A DNA stretch of 19,845 bases. Source: RUG11788 sp964578175 (GTDB lineage: Bacteria > Bacillota_I > Bacilli_A > RF39 > UBA660). The notes under the pieces were generated by a model. The model was not told the origin of the DNA and searched no databases. It saw nothing but the letters and a program-made list of their open reading frames with translations. The first letter of the stretch is position 1; each line of letters begins with the position of its first letter. Of the stretch, positions 1 to 7,100 are shown piece by piece. Both the position numbers and the translations under genes were made by a program. Where the stretch lies: the NCBI GenBank assembly GCA_964578175.1, contig CAZOBH010000020.1, positions 1-19,845 of the forward strand, written 5' to 3'.

Positions 1-159
1 GATAATACATATAATATTTATCGTACTTTTGTCTCAGAAGAATATAGAGGAAAAAATATTGCAAGTGAATTAGTTAATAGAGCATTTGATGAATTAAGAA
101 ACAATAGAAATGCAAATATAGAAAGTACTTGTAGTTACTGTAGTAAATTCATAGATTAA
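1..159 (+). CDS. GNAT-family N-acetyltransferase, C-terminal 52 residues (5' end outside window)
   Basis: The first base is in frame and the reading runs to TAA at 157-159. The visible part is the second half of a GCN5-related N-acetyltransferase, which transfers an acetyl group from acetyl-CoA to an amine. The segment RTFVSEEYRGKNIASELV (residues 8-25) matches motif A, the acetyl-CoA pyrophosphate loop, usually R-G-x-G-x-A; here the second Gly is Asn (RGKNIA). It is followed by the expected helix and by TCSYCSKFI, the last strand typical of the small YjdJ-like (COG2388) subgroup, whose members are about 90-100 residues. The start, substrate and operon context lie left of the window. A terminator follows 11 bases after the stop, so it is not co-transcribed with the next gene by readthrough. 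Confidence 0.75.
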   Translation, partial: DNTYNIYRTFVSEEYRGKNIASELVNRAFDELRNNRNANIESTCSYCSKFID

Positions 160-170
160 CGTAAATAAAA

Positions 171-198
171 AGAGATATTTAGATATATCTCTTTTTTT
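171..198 (+). terminator. Rho-independent terminator after the GNAT gene
   Basis: An 8-bp stem AGAGATAT/ATATCTCT (171-178 and 185-192) with a 6-base loop is followed by a run of T to 198. The -10 box of the next gene begins only a few bases later. Confidence 0.75.
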
Positions 199-200
199 AA

Positions 201-209
201 TGATATAAT
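201..209 (+). promoter_or_regulatory. Extended -10 promoter (TGATATAAT)
   Basis: TGA-TATAAT is a perfect extended -10. The expected -35 position falls in the preceding terminator hairpin and has no recognisable TTGACA. Initiation about 7 bases downstream (near 216) would leave a leader of only about 10 bases, made of little more than the SD sequence AGGTGG. Confidence 0.6.
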
Positions 210-225
210 GATAATAGGTGGTTAT

Positions 226-918
226 ATGGATGACAAAATAAAGATAAATATCTATAGCGATATCTTTCAAGATACTAATAAAGATGCAAGTGTACTTGAT
301 GTAAAACAAGCATTTGAAAGAAGAAAAGTAGATTATTATGCACTTACAGCTGATCTTGATTCTAGAAGATTATATATGTTTAGAAAAGAAGGAATTACTC
401 CAACTGATTTAAATGCTTTTTTAACTAAAATAGATGTATTAGATCAAATAATAGATATGTTTAATGATGATGAACCAGCAAGTAATATTACTTCATTTAT
501 CTCTACAACTAGAAGTAATGAACACTTTAGAGCTATGCAATTACTTTCTGGAGCTCAAAATTATCAATCAGTATTATTAAATAGATATGGAAGAGAACTA
601 AGTTCTGAAATACCAGAGTTTGAAATATTAGCATATTGCACTTATATAAAAGATAAAGAAAAAGAATATGATGTAACATTTGATTATTTATCTAAATTTA
701 GTGATATTGGATATGCTACTCAACAATTAGTTTACATTGAAGGTGCAACAGGTAAAGAATTTAAAAGAGAAAAAGAACAATTAATCTTTTCTTCAGAACC
801 TAGATTTCAAAGTGGATTATCAAGAATTGTAGATAGTGATGAAGGTAAGTTAACAGCTTTTTATAGTATAGTTAATGATTATCAAAAAGTAATAGAGGGG
901 AGATGTATTAAAAAATGA
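226..918 (+). CDS. Unknown cytoplasmic protein, 230 aa, coupled to the HD-domain gene
   Basis: I do not recognise this family. The product is soluble, acidic and mixed alpha/beta, with no signal peptide, membrane helix or catalytic motif I can name. Visible landmarks are the DVKQAFERRKVDYYAL segment near residue 25 and a Tyr-rich centre (AYCTYIKDKEKEYDV, near residue 138). The start chosen is ATG 226, which has AGGTGG at 216-221. An in-frame ATG at 208 lies inside the -10 box and would not be transcribed. The stop overlaps the start of the next gene (ATGA, 915-918), so the two are almost certainly translationally coupled and probably work together. This is the only TGA stop among the complete genes here. 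Function is unknown; the neighbour suggests a partner or regulator of an HD phosphohydrolase. Confidence 0.85.
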   Translation: MDDKIKINIYSDIFQDTNKDASVLDVKQAFERRKVDYYALTADLDSRRLYMFRKEGITPTDLNAFLTKIDVLDQIIDMFNDDEPASNITSFISTTRSNEHFRAMQLLSGAQNYQSVLLNRYGRELSSEIPEFEILAYCTYIKDKEKEYDVTFDYLSKFSDIGYATQQLVYIEGATGKEFKREKEQLIFSSEPRFQSGLSRIVDSDEGKLTAFYSIVNDYQKVIEGRCIKK

Positions 919-3215
919 ACTTAGATTTATTTAATGGTTCAAATGAAGACTTTATTAGTTGGATTACAAGTCTTTCTACATCTTCAGGAATTGAAAGTAA
1001 TTTATCTCATTTAAATCTATCTGAAGAAGATAAAGTTATAATAAAAAGAGCAGTAGCGTTTTTTTCTGATTACTATATTGCGTCATCTCAAGAATTAAGA
1101 AGTTTAGGACGTGTTGAATTACATGAAACTAGTACTGATATAGATAAAGATATAAATACTGAAATAAAAACAGCCATTAAATCTATTAAATTAGATTTTA
1201 AGAAATACATAAATGATGAAGAATTAGATAGAGATACTTATAAATATAAATTAATAGAATTCTTTAAAGAAAATAATGTTTTTTATGAACCTTTAATAGG
1301 TGCATTACCAGATGAAGATATTGATGCATTTTATGAAGGTGTTAGCGAAATAATAATAAATGATTCATTTAAAGATACTTTAGAAAATATTAAATATGCA
1401 GACTTTTTAGTAAGAGTTAATCGTCAATTTAATTTAGATGCAAAACTTGCTCATACTGCTAGAATGTTATATATGACTGTTGATAGTTTATTTAAAGATG
1501 GAAATAATATAGATTTAAGAATAAAAGAACTAGGAATGCTTTCTGTATTATTCCATGATATAGGAAGATTCTATCAAGCAGTACATTATCCTGACTTTTT
1601 TGATAACAAAGTTAAAGCTTTTGAAACTAATCAAAGTGAAGATGAATCTGATCTTAGCACAAGACAATATAGTGATTTAAAATCACATGGACAAGTAGGT
1701 TATTTCTTCTGTCTTCAATCATTAATAACTCAAGATATTATTAAGTGTGATGATATAGAAAACATGGATAGATCATTACTTTTATATTCACTTATGTCTG
1801 TCGCTACTAAAATACACCAAGCACCTAATAATAAGATACCTTGGTATGATTTAGATTATGAAAATACAGAATTTGATTTTGAAAAACTATCTAGAATAGT
1901 TAAATTAATATATAAATATGCAGATCCAATTGTTATAAGTCCGTATTTTGATTTAGATGGAAATATTAGAACTGTTGCTGAGTTCCACGAAAATGAAGCA
2001 GGATATATCATAAAATGTATTAATTTATTACATAAAAATAACCAATTGCCTGATAATCAAAGAGAAAGTGTTAATAGTATTAAAGATTATTTGAAATCAT
2101 TTTATAAAGAAGATAGATTAAATGAATTAATAGATAATCCTGAATTACTTAAAGAAGATTCTTTATTAAAATCTATTCTTGGAGTTGAAGAAATAGATGA
2201 GGAATTATTTCTTAGAATAGAACAAGATGATAGAAAATTAACAGATGATAGTATTAAAGCTAGATTTGAATTATTAAATGGATATTTAACTGAAAAGAAT
2301 TTTGCTGATGCATTAGATTATTTATTAAGAACTCATTATGAACTTAGTTCAAGAGGACTTGAACCTAATGCTCAAAATATAAATATGGTTATTGATGATA
2401 TTAATGATGAAATAAAAGATGATAAACAAGAAGTTTCAGATAGAGTTAGGGAACTTATTGTTGCTGTTGAAAGTACACCTGAATTAAGAAGTGATGTAGA
2501 TTCATTAGAAAGAGTTATGTCAGCAGGTATTACTATAACTACTGATATGGATAAATTAGATATATTTAATCAAAGAATAAATGATTCCTGGGAAAAAACT
2601 AATGCAACTAGAATGGATAAAGATATAAGAAAAGAACATGTTGAAAAAATGAGAGACGCATTATTTACTGGATCAGGTGTATTTGGAGAAAGTTCTCATG
2701 AAGTAATACCAAGAAATTATGATAATGAAGTAAGTCAATTAGCTGTATTATGGTGGCATATGGATCAATTTATTACAGTTAATTTAAGAAATTATTCTAG
2801 TTTTAAATTTATTAAAGATAGTGGTCAAATATCATATACAGTACATTCATTTATTGATTATCAAAAACAAGAAATTGGTAAGTCTATTGAAGATACTGCA
2901 ATGGAAATTGGTGCATTTACTGAGATGTTTGTAGATATGGCATTAAATTCTAGAATAGATGAAAATGGTAATTTATTACTTCCTGTTATGAATGAAAATT
3001 CAAATGGAACTTATGAATTTGTTCCTCAAGAAACAGGTGTTAAACCAACAATATTCAAAAAAGAACAAATAGATGAAATTAGAAAACAAACTTGTTTAAG
3101 ATTTATAGATCATTATAACTATGAAGTAGTAGATGGATCTATTAAAGTAGGTGATACAAAACCAAGAATGCAAGATGATAAATACTTAGATAAACAAAAT
3201 TCAAATAAAATATAA
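915..3215 (+). CDS. HD-domain phosphohydrolase-like protein, 766 aa, with apparent large insertion
   Basis: A large cytoplasmic protein with an HD-superfamily metal-binding site near residues 175-305: H180 (LAHTARM), H214-D215 (VLFHDIGRFYQ), H258 (SHGQVGYFF) and H301 (TKIHQAP). HD proteins use such residues to bind one or two metal ions and hydrolyse phosphoester bonds of nucleotides or nucleic acids. In the common Bacillota HD family that begins with an HDIGRFEQ-type motif, a DADKLDI motif supplies the last Asp soon afterwards. Here the equivalent, DMDKLDI, appears only at residues 544-550, followed by NYDNEVSQLAVLWW (601-614), which resembles that family's C-terminal part. Roughly residues 310-540 therefore look like a mostly helical insertion; D337 (YADPIV) is an alternative last ligand. 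The N-terminal 160 residues and C-terminal 90 are unassigned. A long SD (GAGGGGAG, 895-902) sits 12 bases upstream. The substrate is unknown. Confidence 0.75.
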   Translation: MNLDLFNGSNEDFISWITSLSTSSGIESNLSHLNLSEEDKVIIKRAVAFFSDYYIASSQELRSLGRVELHETSTDIDKDINTEIKTAIKSIKLDFKKYINDEELDRDTYKYKLIEFFKENNVFYEPLIGALPDEDIDAFYEGVSEIIINDSFKDTLENIKYADFLVRVNRQFNLDAKLAHTARMLYMTVDSLFKDGNNIDLRIKELGMLSVLFHDIGRFYQAVHYPDFFDNKVKAFETNQSEDESDLSTRQYSDLKSHGQVGYFFCLQSLITQDIIKCDDIENMDRSLLLYSLMSVATKIHQAPNNKIPWYDLDYENTEFDFEKLSRIVKLIYKYADPIVISPYFDLDGNIRTVAEFHENEAGYIIKCINLLHKNNQLPDNQRESVNSIKDYLKSFYKEDRLNELIDNPELLKEDSLLKSILGVEEIDEELFLRIEQDDRKLTDDSIKARFELLNGYLTEKNFADALDYLLRTHYELSSRGLEPNAQNINMVIDDINDEIKDDKQEVSDRVRELIVAVESTPELRSDVDSLERVMSAGITITTDMDKLDIFNQRINDSWEKTNATRMDKDIRKEHVEKMRDALFTGSGVFGESSHEVIPRNYDNEVSQLAVLWWHMDQFITVNLRNYSSFKFIKDSGQISYTVHSFIDYQKQEIGKSIEDTAMEIGAFTEMFVDMALNSRIDENGNLLLPVMNENSNGTYEFVPQETGVKPTIFKKEQIDEIRKQTCLRFIDHYNYEVVDGSIKVGDTKPRMQDDKYLDKQNSNKI

Positions 3216-3241
3216 AAAGGAATAATTTAATTATTCCTTTT
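3214..3241. terminator. Shared bidirectional terminator between convergent genes
   Basis: A 12-bp perfect inverted repeat AAAAGGAATAAT/ATTATTCCTTTT (3215-3226, 3230-3241) with a 3-base loop is A-rich on one flank and T-rich on the other, so it can stop transcription from both sides. It overlaps the stop codons of both the HD gene (3213-3215) and the minus-strand gene (3231-3233). Confidence 0.75.
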
Positions 3242-3821
3242 CTTCTAGTTTGGGTTCTAGTTCATATATAATATTCATATTTGCTAAATATTCTAAATCT
3301 TTTATTTCGTCTTTAATATCTGATGCAGATAATACTTCTATATCAAAAGCTTCCCATAAAGAAAGCCAAAATAAGAACGACATTATTTCAATGGGTGCAG
3401 GATTTATACTTAAACTAGATAATACTAAATAAACTATAAATGTTATTACTCCAACTATAGTTAAATATAAACCTCTTAATCTTTCATCTCTTAATTCTTC
3501 TTTTTTATTTATTAACATTAAACTATAATGATTTTTTATAACCTTTTGAATAATATCTTTTTCTTCTTTGCTAAACCAAGTACTATGTATTTCTAGAGTT
3601 AATGGATATCCCCAGGGTATATAGTTAGCGTTAATTTCAACATATCTTGTAAATTCACGATTAAGTATTTCATAGTTTTCTAATGAATAGCTAGAAATAA
3701 TATCTTCTATTGAATTAATTTTAATTGGTATATATGCAATACCATCTTCTAGATAATATTCTTTTAAAAATCCATATCTATCAAAGTTTTTCTTCTTTTT
3801 CCTTATTATATTCTCTTCCAT
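3231..3821 (-). CDS. Conserved-type membrane protein with two transmembrane helices, 196 aa
   Basis: The N-terminal ~115 residues are a hydrophilic domain that starts with a basic stretch (IRKKKKNF) and holds the segment IPWGYPLTLEIHSTWFSKEE (69-88). Two hydrophobic helices follow at about 117-138 and 143-159, then a short charged tail, so both ends are probably cytoplasmic. I recall similar uncharacterised proteins of this architecture from Clostridia and Bacilli, but no function. The start chosen is ATG (3821-3819), because GGAG lies 6 bases upstream. An in-frame GTG at 3833-3831 overlaps that SD and is unlikely to be used. The gene has its own extended -10 promoter. It is convergent with the HD gene and divergent from the slipin gene, so it is a single-gene unit. 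No catalytic motif was seen. Confidence 0.8.
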   Translation of the reverse strand: MEENIIRKKKKNFDRYGFLKEYYLEDGIAYIPIKINSIEDIISSYSLENYEILNREFTRYVEINANYIPWGYPLTLEIHSTWFSKEEKDIIQKVIKNHYSLMLINKKEELRDERLRGLYLTIVGVITFIVYLVLSSLSINPAPIEIMSFLFWLSLWEAFDIEVLSASDIKDEIKDLEYLANMNIIYELEPKLEEKE

Positions 3822-3837
3822 AATATTCTCCACAAAT

Positions 3838-3846
3838 ATTATAACA
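3838..3846 (-). promoter_or_regulatory. Extended -10 promoter, minus strand (TGTTATAAT)
   Basis: The reverse complement reads TGT-TATAAT, a perfect extended -10, 16 bases before the ATG at 3821. Initiation near 3831 would give a leader of about 10 bases containing just the GGAG SD. It lies back to back with the plus-strand promoter at 3862-3870; only 21 bases separate the two -10 hexamers. Confidence 0.6.
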
Positions 3847-3861
3847 CTTTTCTTTTTGCTA

Positions 3862-3870
3862 TGATATAAT
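3862..3870 (+). promoter_or_regulatory. Extended -10 promoter (TGATATAAT) for the slipin gene
   Basis: TGA-TATAAT is followed by a leader of about 19 bases holding AAGGAG. The -35 position of this promoter overlaps the -10 of the divergent promoter, so the two may compete for polymerase. Confidence 0.6.
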
Positions 3871-3895
3871 AAAAATATGAAAGGAGAACTAAAAT

Positions 3896-4693
3896 ATGGA
3901 TTTTCTAATAGGATTAATTATCTTTATTGCAATTGTTGCTTTATGTTCAATTAAACAAGTAGATGAATATGAAAGAGGTCTATTATATAGAATGGGTCAT
4001 TTTGAAAAAACACTTCAACCAGGATGGCATGTTATATGGCCAATATTCTTCTCATTTAAGAAAGTTGATATAAGAACAAAAGCAGTAGATGTTCCTGAAC
4101 AAGAAACAATTACTAAAGATAACGTATCTGTAAAAATCAATGCAGTATTATATTACAACGTATTTGATTCAGGTAAAGCTATAAACGAAGTTGAAAACTT
4201 TAATTATGCAGTTTCTCAACTTGCACAAACTACTATGCGTAATGCAGTAGGTGCGGTAACTTTAGATGAATTATTATCAGAAAGAGAAAAAATTTCTACT
4301 GAAATCTGTGAAGTAATAGATAAAGCAACTGATCCTTGGGGAATTAAAGTTGAAAATGTAGAACTTAAAGATGTATCTCTTCCAGAAGAAATGAAAAGAG
4401 TTATTGCAAAAGTTGCTGAAGCTGAACGTGAAAAGAATGCAGTAATTACAAAAGCTATTGGAGAAAAAGAATCTGCTAATAACTTAGCTGAAGCAGCAAG
4501 AGTTATGGCTGAATCACCTGGAGCATTACATTTAAGAACATTAGCTACATTAAATGATTTAAGTAGTGACCAATCTAATACTATAATTTTTGCAATACCT
4601 ATTGAAGTATTACAAGCATTTGGTAATGGTAATGTATCTGGAAAAAAAGTAGTTGAAGCAGTAAAAAAAGTAACTACAAAAGATGAAGAATAA
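3896..4693 (+). CDS. Slipin (stomatin-like SPFH/Band 7 membrane protein), 265 aa
   Basis: An N-terminal hydrophobic helix (about residues 3-20) anchors the protein, followed by an SPFH/Band 7 domain. Matches to the slipin group include VDEYERGLLYRMGHFEKTLQ (22-41), PGWHVIWPIF, a DVPEQETITKDNVSVKINAV strand pair, an Ala/Glu-rich coiled segment (about 165-205) and the closing LRTLATLNDL and NTIIFAIP. Length fits the family (250-320). Slipins oligomerise in the inner leaflet and organise membrane microdomains, often with an NfeD protein or a protease encoded next door; neither is present here. SD AAGGAG (3881-3886) lies 9 bases before the ATG. It is a single-gene unit with its own promoter and a shared terminator. 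Confident on family, unknown on cargo. Confidence 0.9.
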   Translation: MDFLIGLIIFIAIVALCSIKQVDEYERGLLYRMGHFEKTLQPGWHVIWPIFFSFKKVDIRTKAVDVPEQETITKDNVSVKINAVLYYNVFDSGKAINEVENFNYAVSQLAQTTMRNAVGAVTLDELLSEREKISTEICEVIDKATDPWGIKVENVELKDVSLPEEMKRVIAKVAEAEREKNAVITKAIGEKESANNLAEAARVMAESPGALHLRTLATLNDLSSDQSNTIIFAIPIEVLQAFGNGNVSGKKVVEAVKKVTTKDEE

Positions 4694-4718
4694 AAAAAGA
4701 CTTTAAAAGTCTTTTTTT
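4692..4718. terminator. Shared bidirectional terminator between slipin and lipoprotein genes
   Basis: Inverted repeat AAAAAAAGACTT/AAGTCTTTTTTT (4692-4703, 4707-4718) with loop TAA, flanked by an A-run and a T-run. It serves the plus-strand slipin gene and the convergent minus-strand gene, whose stop codon is at 4717-4719. Confidence 0.8.
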
Positions 4719-5679
4719 ATATTATTTTGTCAATCTTAGTTAAAGTTAGAGTTTTATTTTTATCATTATTCGTTCTATAAGGTAAAGCATTAATTTCATA
4801 TAAAGAATATAGGTAGTCATCATCTATTAATATTTGTTCTATCATAGGTTGTGTTTCATAAACAAATGATGGATTATCTAAATAAGTGTGATCATTTCTA
4901 TCAAAATCAAATACTTGAATAATAGAATTAGTAAATCTTCCATCAGATCTACTTAATATCATATGTTTATTAAAATCTTTATCTGTATAAAATGCGACTC
5001 CTTGCACTTTGTCAGGTATTTGATATGTATCAATTAATTCTAATCTAATTCGGTTATCTTTAACTTCTATAGAATATGCTTTTAATAAAGCATTTTTATT
5101 TATAGAATAATTACCTACGTATAAAATATCATCATCTATTGATAAGAAAGATGCAGCATTAAATGATTCATCAGCATAACATTTAAGACCTTCTCCAACA
5201 TTTAAATCACTATAAATTGGAATAACCTCGTTATCTAATAAAACTTTTTTGGGGTCATATGCATCAATCTTTCCATTGGTACCAGTTATCCATAATAAAT
5301 TATTTTTTTTATCATGAGCAATACCACCAACATGAGCAGTATTACTTAGGCTACATTTATTAAATAAATTACCTGATTGATCAAATACATATACAACTGA
5401 ATTAGAACTTTGATTATAATCATATGCAGTAACTAAAGTAAAATCATTAATTCTAGTTATACCTTGAGGTATATATGTACTAATACTTGTATCAAAAATA
5501 TTATTAAAAGTATTAGTAAAATTAATTGTGAAATCATCATCTATATCAAAATTAGTAGTTGTAACTATATCGTTAGCTTTTAATCTATAACTATAATCTG
5601 TATCAGTTATTGAACAAGAAGTGATTGCAAGTATTGACGCTATTACTAAAGCTGGGAAAGTTGTTTTATTGCGTTTCAT
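4717..5679 (-). CDS. Secreted lipoprotein with predicted beta-propeller fold, 320 aa
   Basis: The N-terminus is a lipoprotein signal: basic start MKRNK, a hydrophobic core (ALVIASILA), and a lipobox ending ITSC with Cys22 as the lipidation site and Ser at +2, so the mature protein should be anchored on the outer face of the membrane. The rest consists of repeated strand-turn units, for example IPQGITRINDFTLVTAYDY, VGGIAHDKKNNLLWITG, FLSIDDDILYVGNY and VQGVAFYTDKDFNKHMILS, with the NxLYV/NLLWITG rhythm of beta-propeller blades. No catalytic residue can be assigned; such proteins often bind ligands or cell-wall components. SD AGAGGTGG lies directly upstream. It is a single-gene unit with its own -35/-10 promoter. 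The fold is inferred from pattern only. Confidence 0.8.
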   Translation of the reverse strand: MKRNKTTFPALVIASILAITSCSITDTDYSYRLKANDIVTTTNFDIDDDFTINFTNTFNNIFDTSISTYIPQGITRINDFTLVTAYDYNQSSNSVVYVFDQSGNLFNKCSLSNTAHVGGIAHDKKNNLLWITGTNGKIDAYDPKKVLLDNEVIPIYSDLNVGEGLKCYADESFNAASFLSIDDDILYVGNYSINKNALLKAYSIEVKDNRIRLELIDTYQIPDKVQGVAFYTDKDFNKHMILSRSDGRFTNSIIQVFDFDRNDHTYLDNPSFVYETQPMIEQILIDDDYLYSLYEINALPYRTNNDKNKTLTLTKIDKII

Positions 5680-5697
5680 ATAACCACCTCTAAGTAA

Positions 5698-5725
5698 AAT
5701 ATAACAAAAAATGAGTAAAATTCAA
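5698..5725 (-). promoter_or_regulatory. Promoter for the lipoprotein gene (TTGAAT-N16-TATATT, extended -10)
   Basis: On the minus strand, -35 TTGAAT (5725-5720) and -10 TATATT (5703-5698) are separated by 16 bases, with TG one base before the -10 hexamer. It is divergent from the promoter of the 416-aa gene. Confidence 0.6.
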
Positions 5726-5754
5726 AACTCCATATTTAATATATAGTTAAATTG

Positions 5755-5763
5755 TGATAAAAT
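5755..5763 (+). promoter_or_regulatory. Probable extended -10 (TGATAAAAT) for the 416-aa gene
   Basis: TGA-TAAAAT is one mismatch from TATAAT and stands 22 bases before the start codon at 5786; AGAGG provides the SD. No clear -35 was seen. Confidence 0.45.
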
Positions 5764-5785
5764 AATTAATGATAGAGGTACTAGT

Positions 5786-7036
5786 ATGAGAGTAAAAAGA
5801 GAAAATTTATATGACATAGTATTTCAAATGTGTGATGGTGAATACTCAATTGGTATGCATGGAGTTGATCCTTATCAATTAAGTAGATTCTACCCAGAAA
5901 AATCTGTACCACAAGCTTTAGATAGCATTATGGAAGAAGGGATTTCTATAAAAAATCATAGAACTATTCATGGTACAGTTAGATTTTTTGGAAGAATTGA
6001 TACAGAAGAAGATCAAGAGCGTGTAAGAGATGGATTAGAAAATTATCGCTATGGTAATAGAGGATACGCAATAGTTGCAATACCAACTATATTTAGAAAT
6101 CAAAATAATGAAGAATTATTTTTAGGTAGCCCAAAAGCAGATGGTAAATATACTGCTGGTACTACTGGATATCAAGAATCATGTTTTATAGAAGATGTTT
6201 TCTTTAAAGGAACTATTCCATCTGAATTTATTTTCGGATATGCATTAGAAAATGAAGATGGTACGGTAGATTTAAAAATAAATCCAAATAGAACTTTAGG
6301 GATTGTGTCAGATTCAATGTATAGTTATGCTTTAAGACAAGCACAATTATCACTTTTCTTTACTGGGATTAATTTAAGTATTTTAAAAAAAGATTTATCA
6401 GATGAAGAAAGAAAAATCTTAACTGAAAAATTATATGAATATGAAGAGAGATTAAAAGAATCACCTGATAACATAGATTATGCTAAATTATGTGGAGTAA
6501 TAAGTCAGGTTCTAGAAGAAAAAGATAAAAAGAAATTGCCTAGACCAGAAAGATGGAAATATGATCCTGAAATATTTGAAAAAGATGATATTACAGTTAC
6601 ACACGAACAATCAGGACCAGTTGTTGCAGAACTTAAATATGGAGAATATGTTGCTGGAGGAACTTGCTACTATATGGAATTCTCTTATAAAAATAAAGCA
6701 CAAAAGAATATGGTATTCAGTCTATTTAATGATAGTTTAATACCAAACTATGGAACTATTTCAGATAGATTTAAAAGACATGAATCAACTATATATCCAT
6801 ATCTTGTAGATAGACATGGGAATCCAACAGCAGATCCTGTTGAAATAGATGCAGTAGGTGGAGTAGATCTACCAGACGATATAAGGGCATTGGTTATTAA
6901 AGATATAGTTGAAGCTGGAATTCAGTGTCGAGCTGGAGATGTCGTAATGGATGGTAGATTTGATCCTGAAACTTACGAAGCACTGGAAAGAAATGCAACT
7001 AATACACAAAGTGTAAACAAAGAGAGACAAATATAG
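5786..7036 (+). CDS. Unknown 416-aa protein; N-terminal half weakly resembles ADP-ribosyltransferase-type domains
   Basis: I cannot assign a family. It is soluble, without signal peptide or membrane helices. Residues 19-70 hold EYSIGMHGVD followed by IMEEGISIKNHRTIHG and a Gly-rich strand (VRFFGRID), then GNRGYAIVAIPTIF (90-103) and IPSEFIFGYAL (144-154). The order HG - L/I..GI - Gly-rich strand - IPxEFIxGY recalls ADP-ribosyltransferase-like toxins and RNA-repair ART folds, but no complete H-Y-E triad is visible, so this is only a hint. A charged helical linker (about 203-250) precedes a C-terminal domain (about 265-395) with strands such as VVAELKYGEYVAGGTCYYME. SD AGAGG precedes ATG 5786. 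A terminator after the stop makes it a single-gene unit. Both neighbours are also of unknown function. Confidence 0.8.
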   Translation: MRVKRENLYDIVFQMCDGEYSIGMHGVDPYQLSRFYPEKSVPQALDSIMEEGISIKNHRTIHGTVRFFGRIDTEEDQERVRDGLENYRYGNRGYAIVAIPTIFRNQNNEELFLGSPKADGKYTAGTTGYQESCFIEDVFFKGTIPSEFIFGYALENEDGTVDLKINPNRTLGIVSDSMYSYALRQAQLSLFFTGINLSILKKDLSDEERKILTEKLYEYEERLKESPDNIDYAKLCGVISQVLEEKDKKKLPRPERWKYDPEIFEKDDITVTHEQSGPVVAELKYGEYVAGGTCYYMEFSYKNKAQKNMVFSLFNDSLIPNYGTISDRFKRHESTIYPYLVDRHGNPTADPVEIDAVGGVDLPDDIRALVIKDIVEAGIQCRAGDVVMDGRFDPETYEALERNATNTQSVNKERQI

Positions 7037-7047
7037 CTCTCTTTTTT
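7019..7047 (+). terminator. Rho-independent terminator overlapping the stop of the 416-aa gene
   Basis: Stem AAAGAGAG/CTCTCTTT (7019-7026, 7037-7044) with a 10-base loop and T-run to 7047. The left arm lies within the coding sequence and the TAG stop (7034-7036) is in the loop. Confidence 0.7.
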
Positions 7048-7055
7048 GTTAACAA

Positions 7056-7084
7056 TTGTAAATTATACATTTGAGTGTTAAATT
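7056..7084 (+). promoter_or_regulatory. Promoter for the 890-aa gene (TTGTAA-N17-TAAATT, extended -10)
   Basis: -35 TTGTAA (7056-7061), 17-base spacer, and TGT-TAAATT (7076-7084). A TATAAT at 7084-7089 is also present but so close to the start that its transcript would begin inside or after the SD (AGGAGAG, 7091-7097), so the upstream box is preferred. Confidence 0.5.
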
Positions 7085-7100
7085 ATAATTAGGAGAGAAT

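Noticed and set aside
94..309. 71-residue minus-strand reading frame
   Set aside because: It overlaps the GNAT tail, terminator, promoter and start of the next gene, has low-complexity Tyr/Ile composition and no SD.
3250..3432. 60-residue plus-strand reading frame
   Set aside because: It is antisense inside the two-helix membrane protein gene, without SD or promoter.
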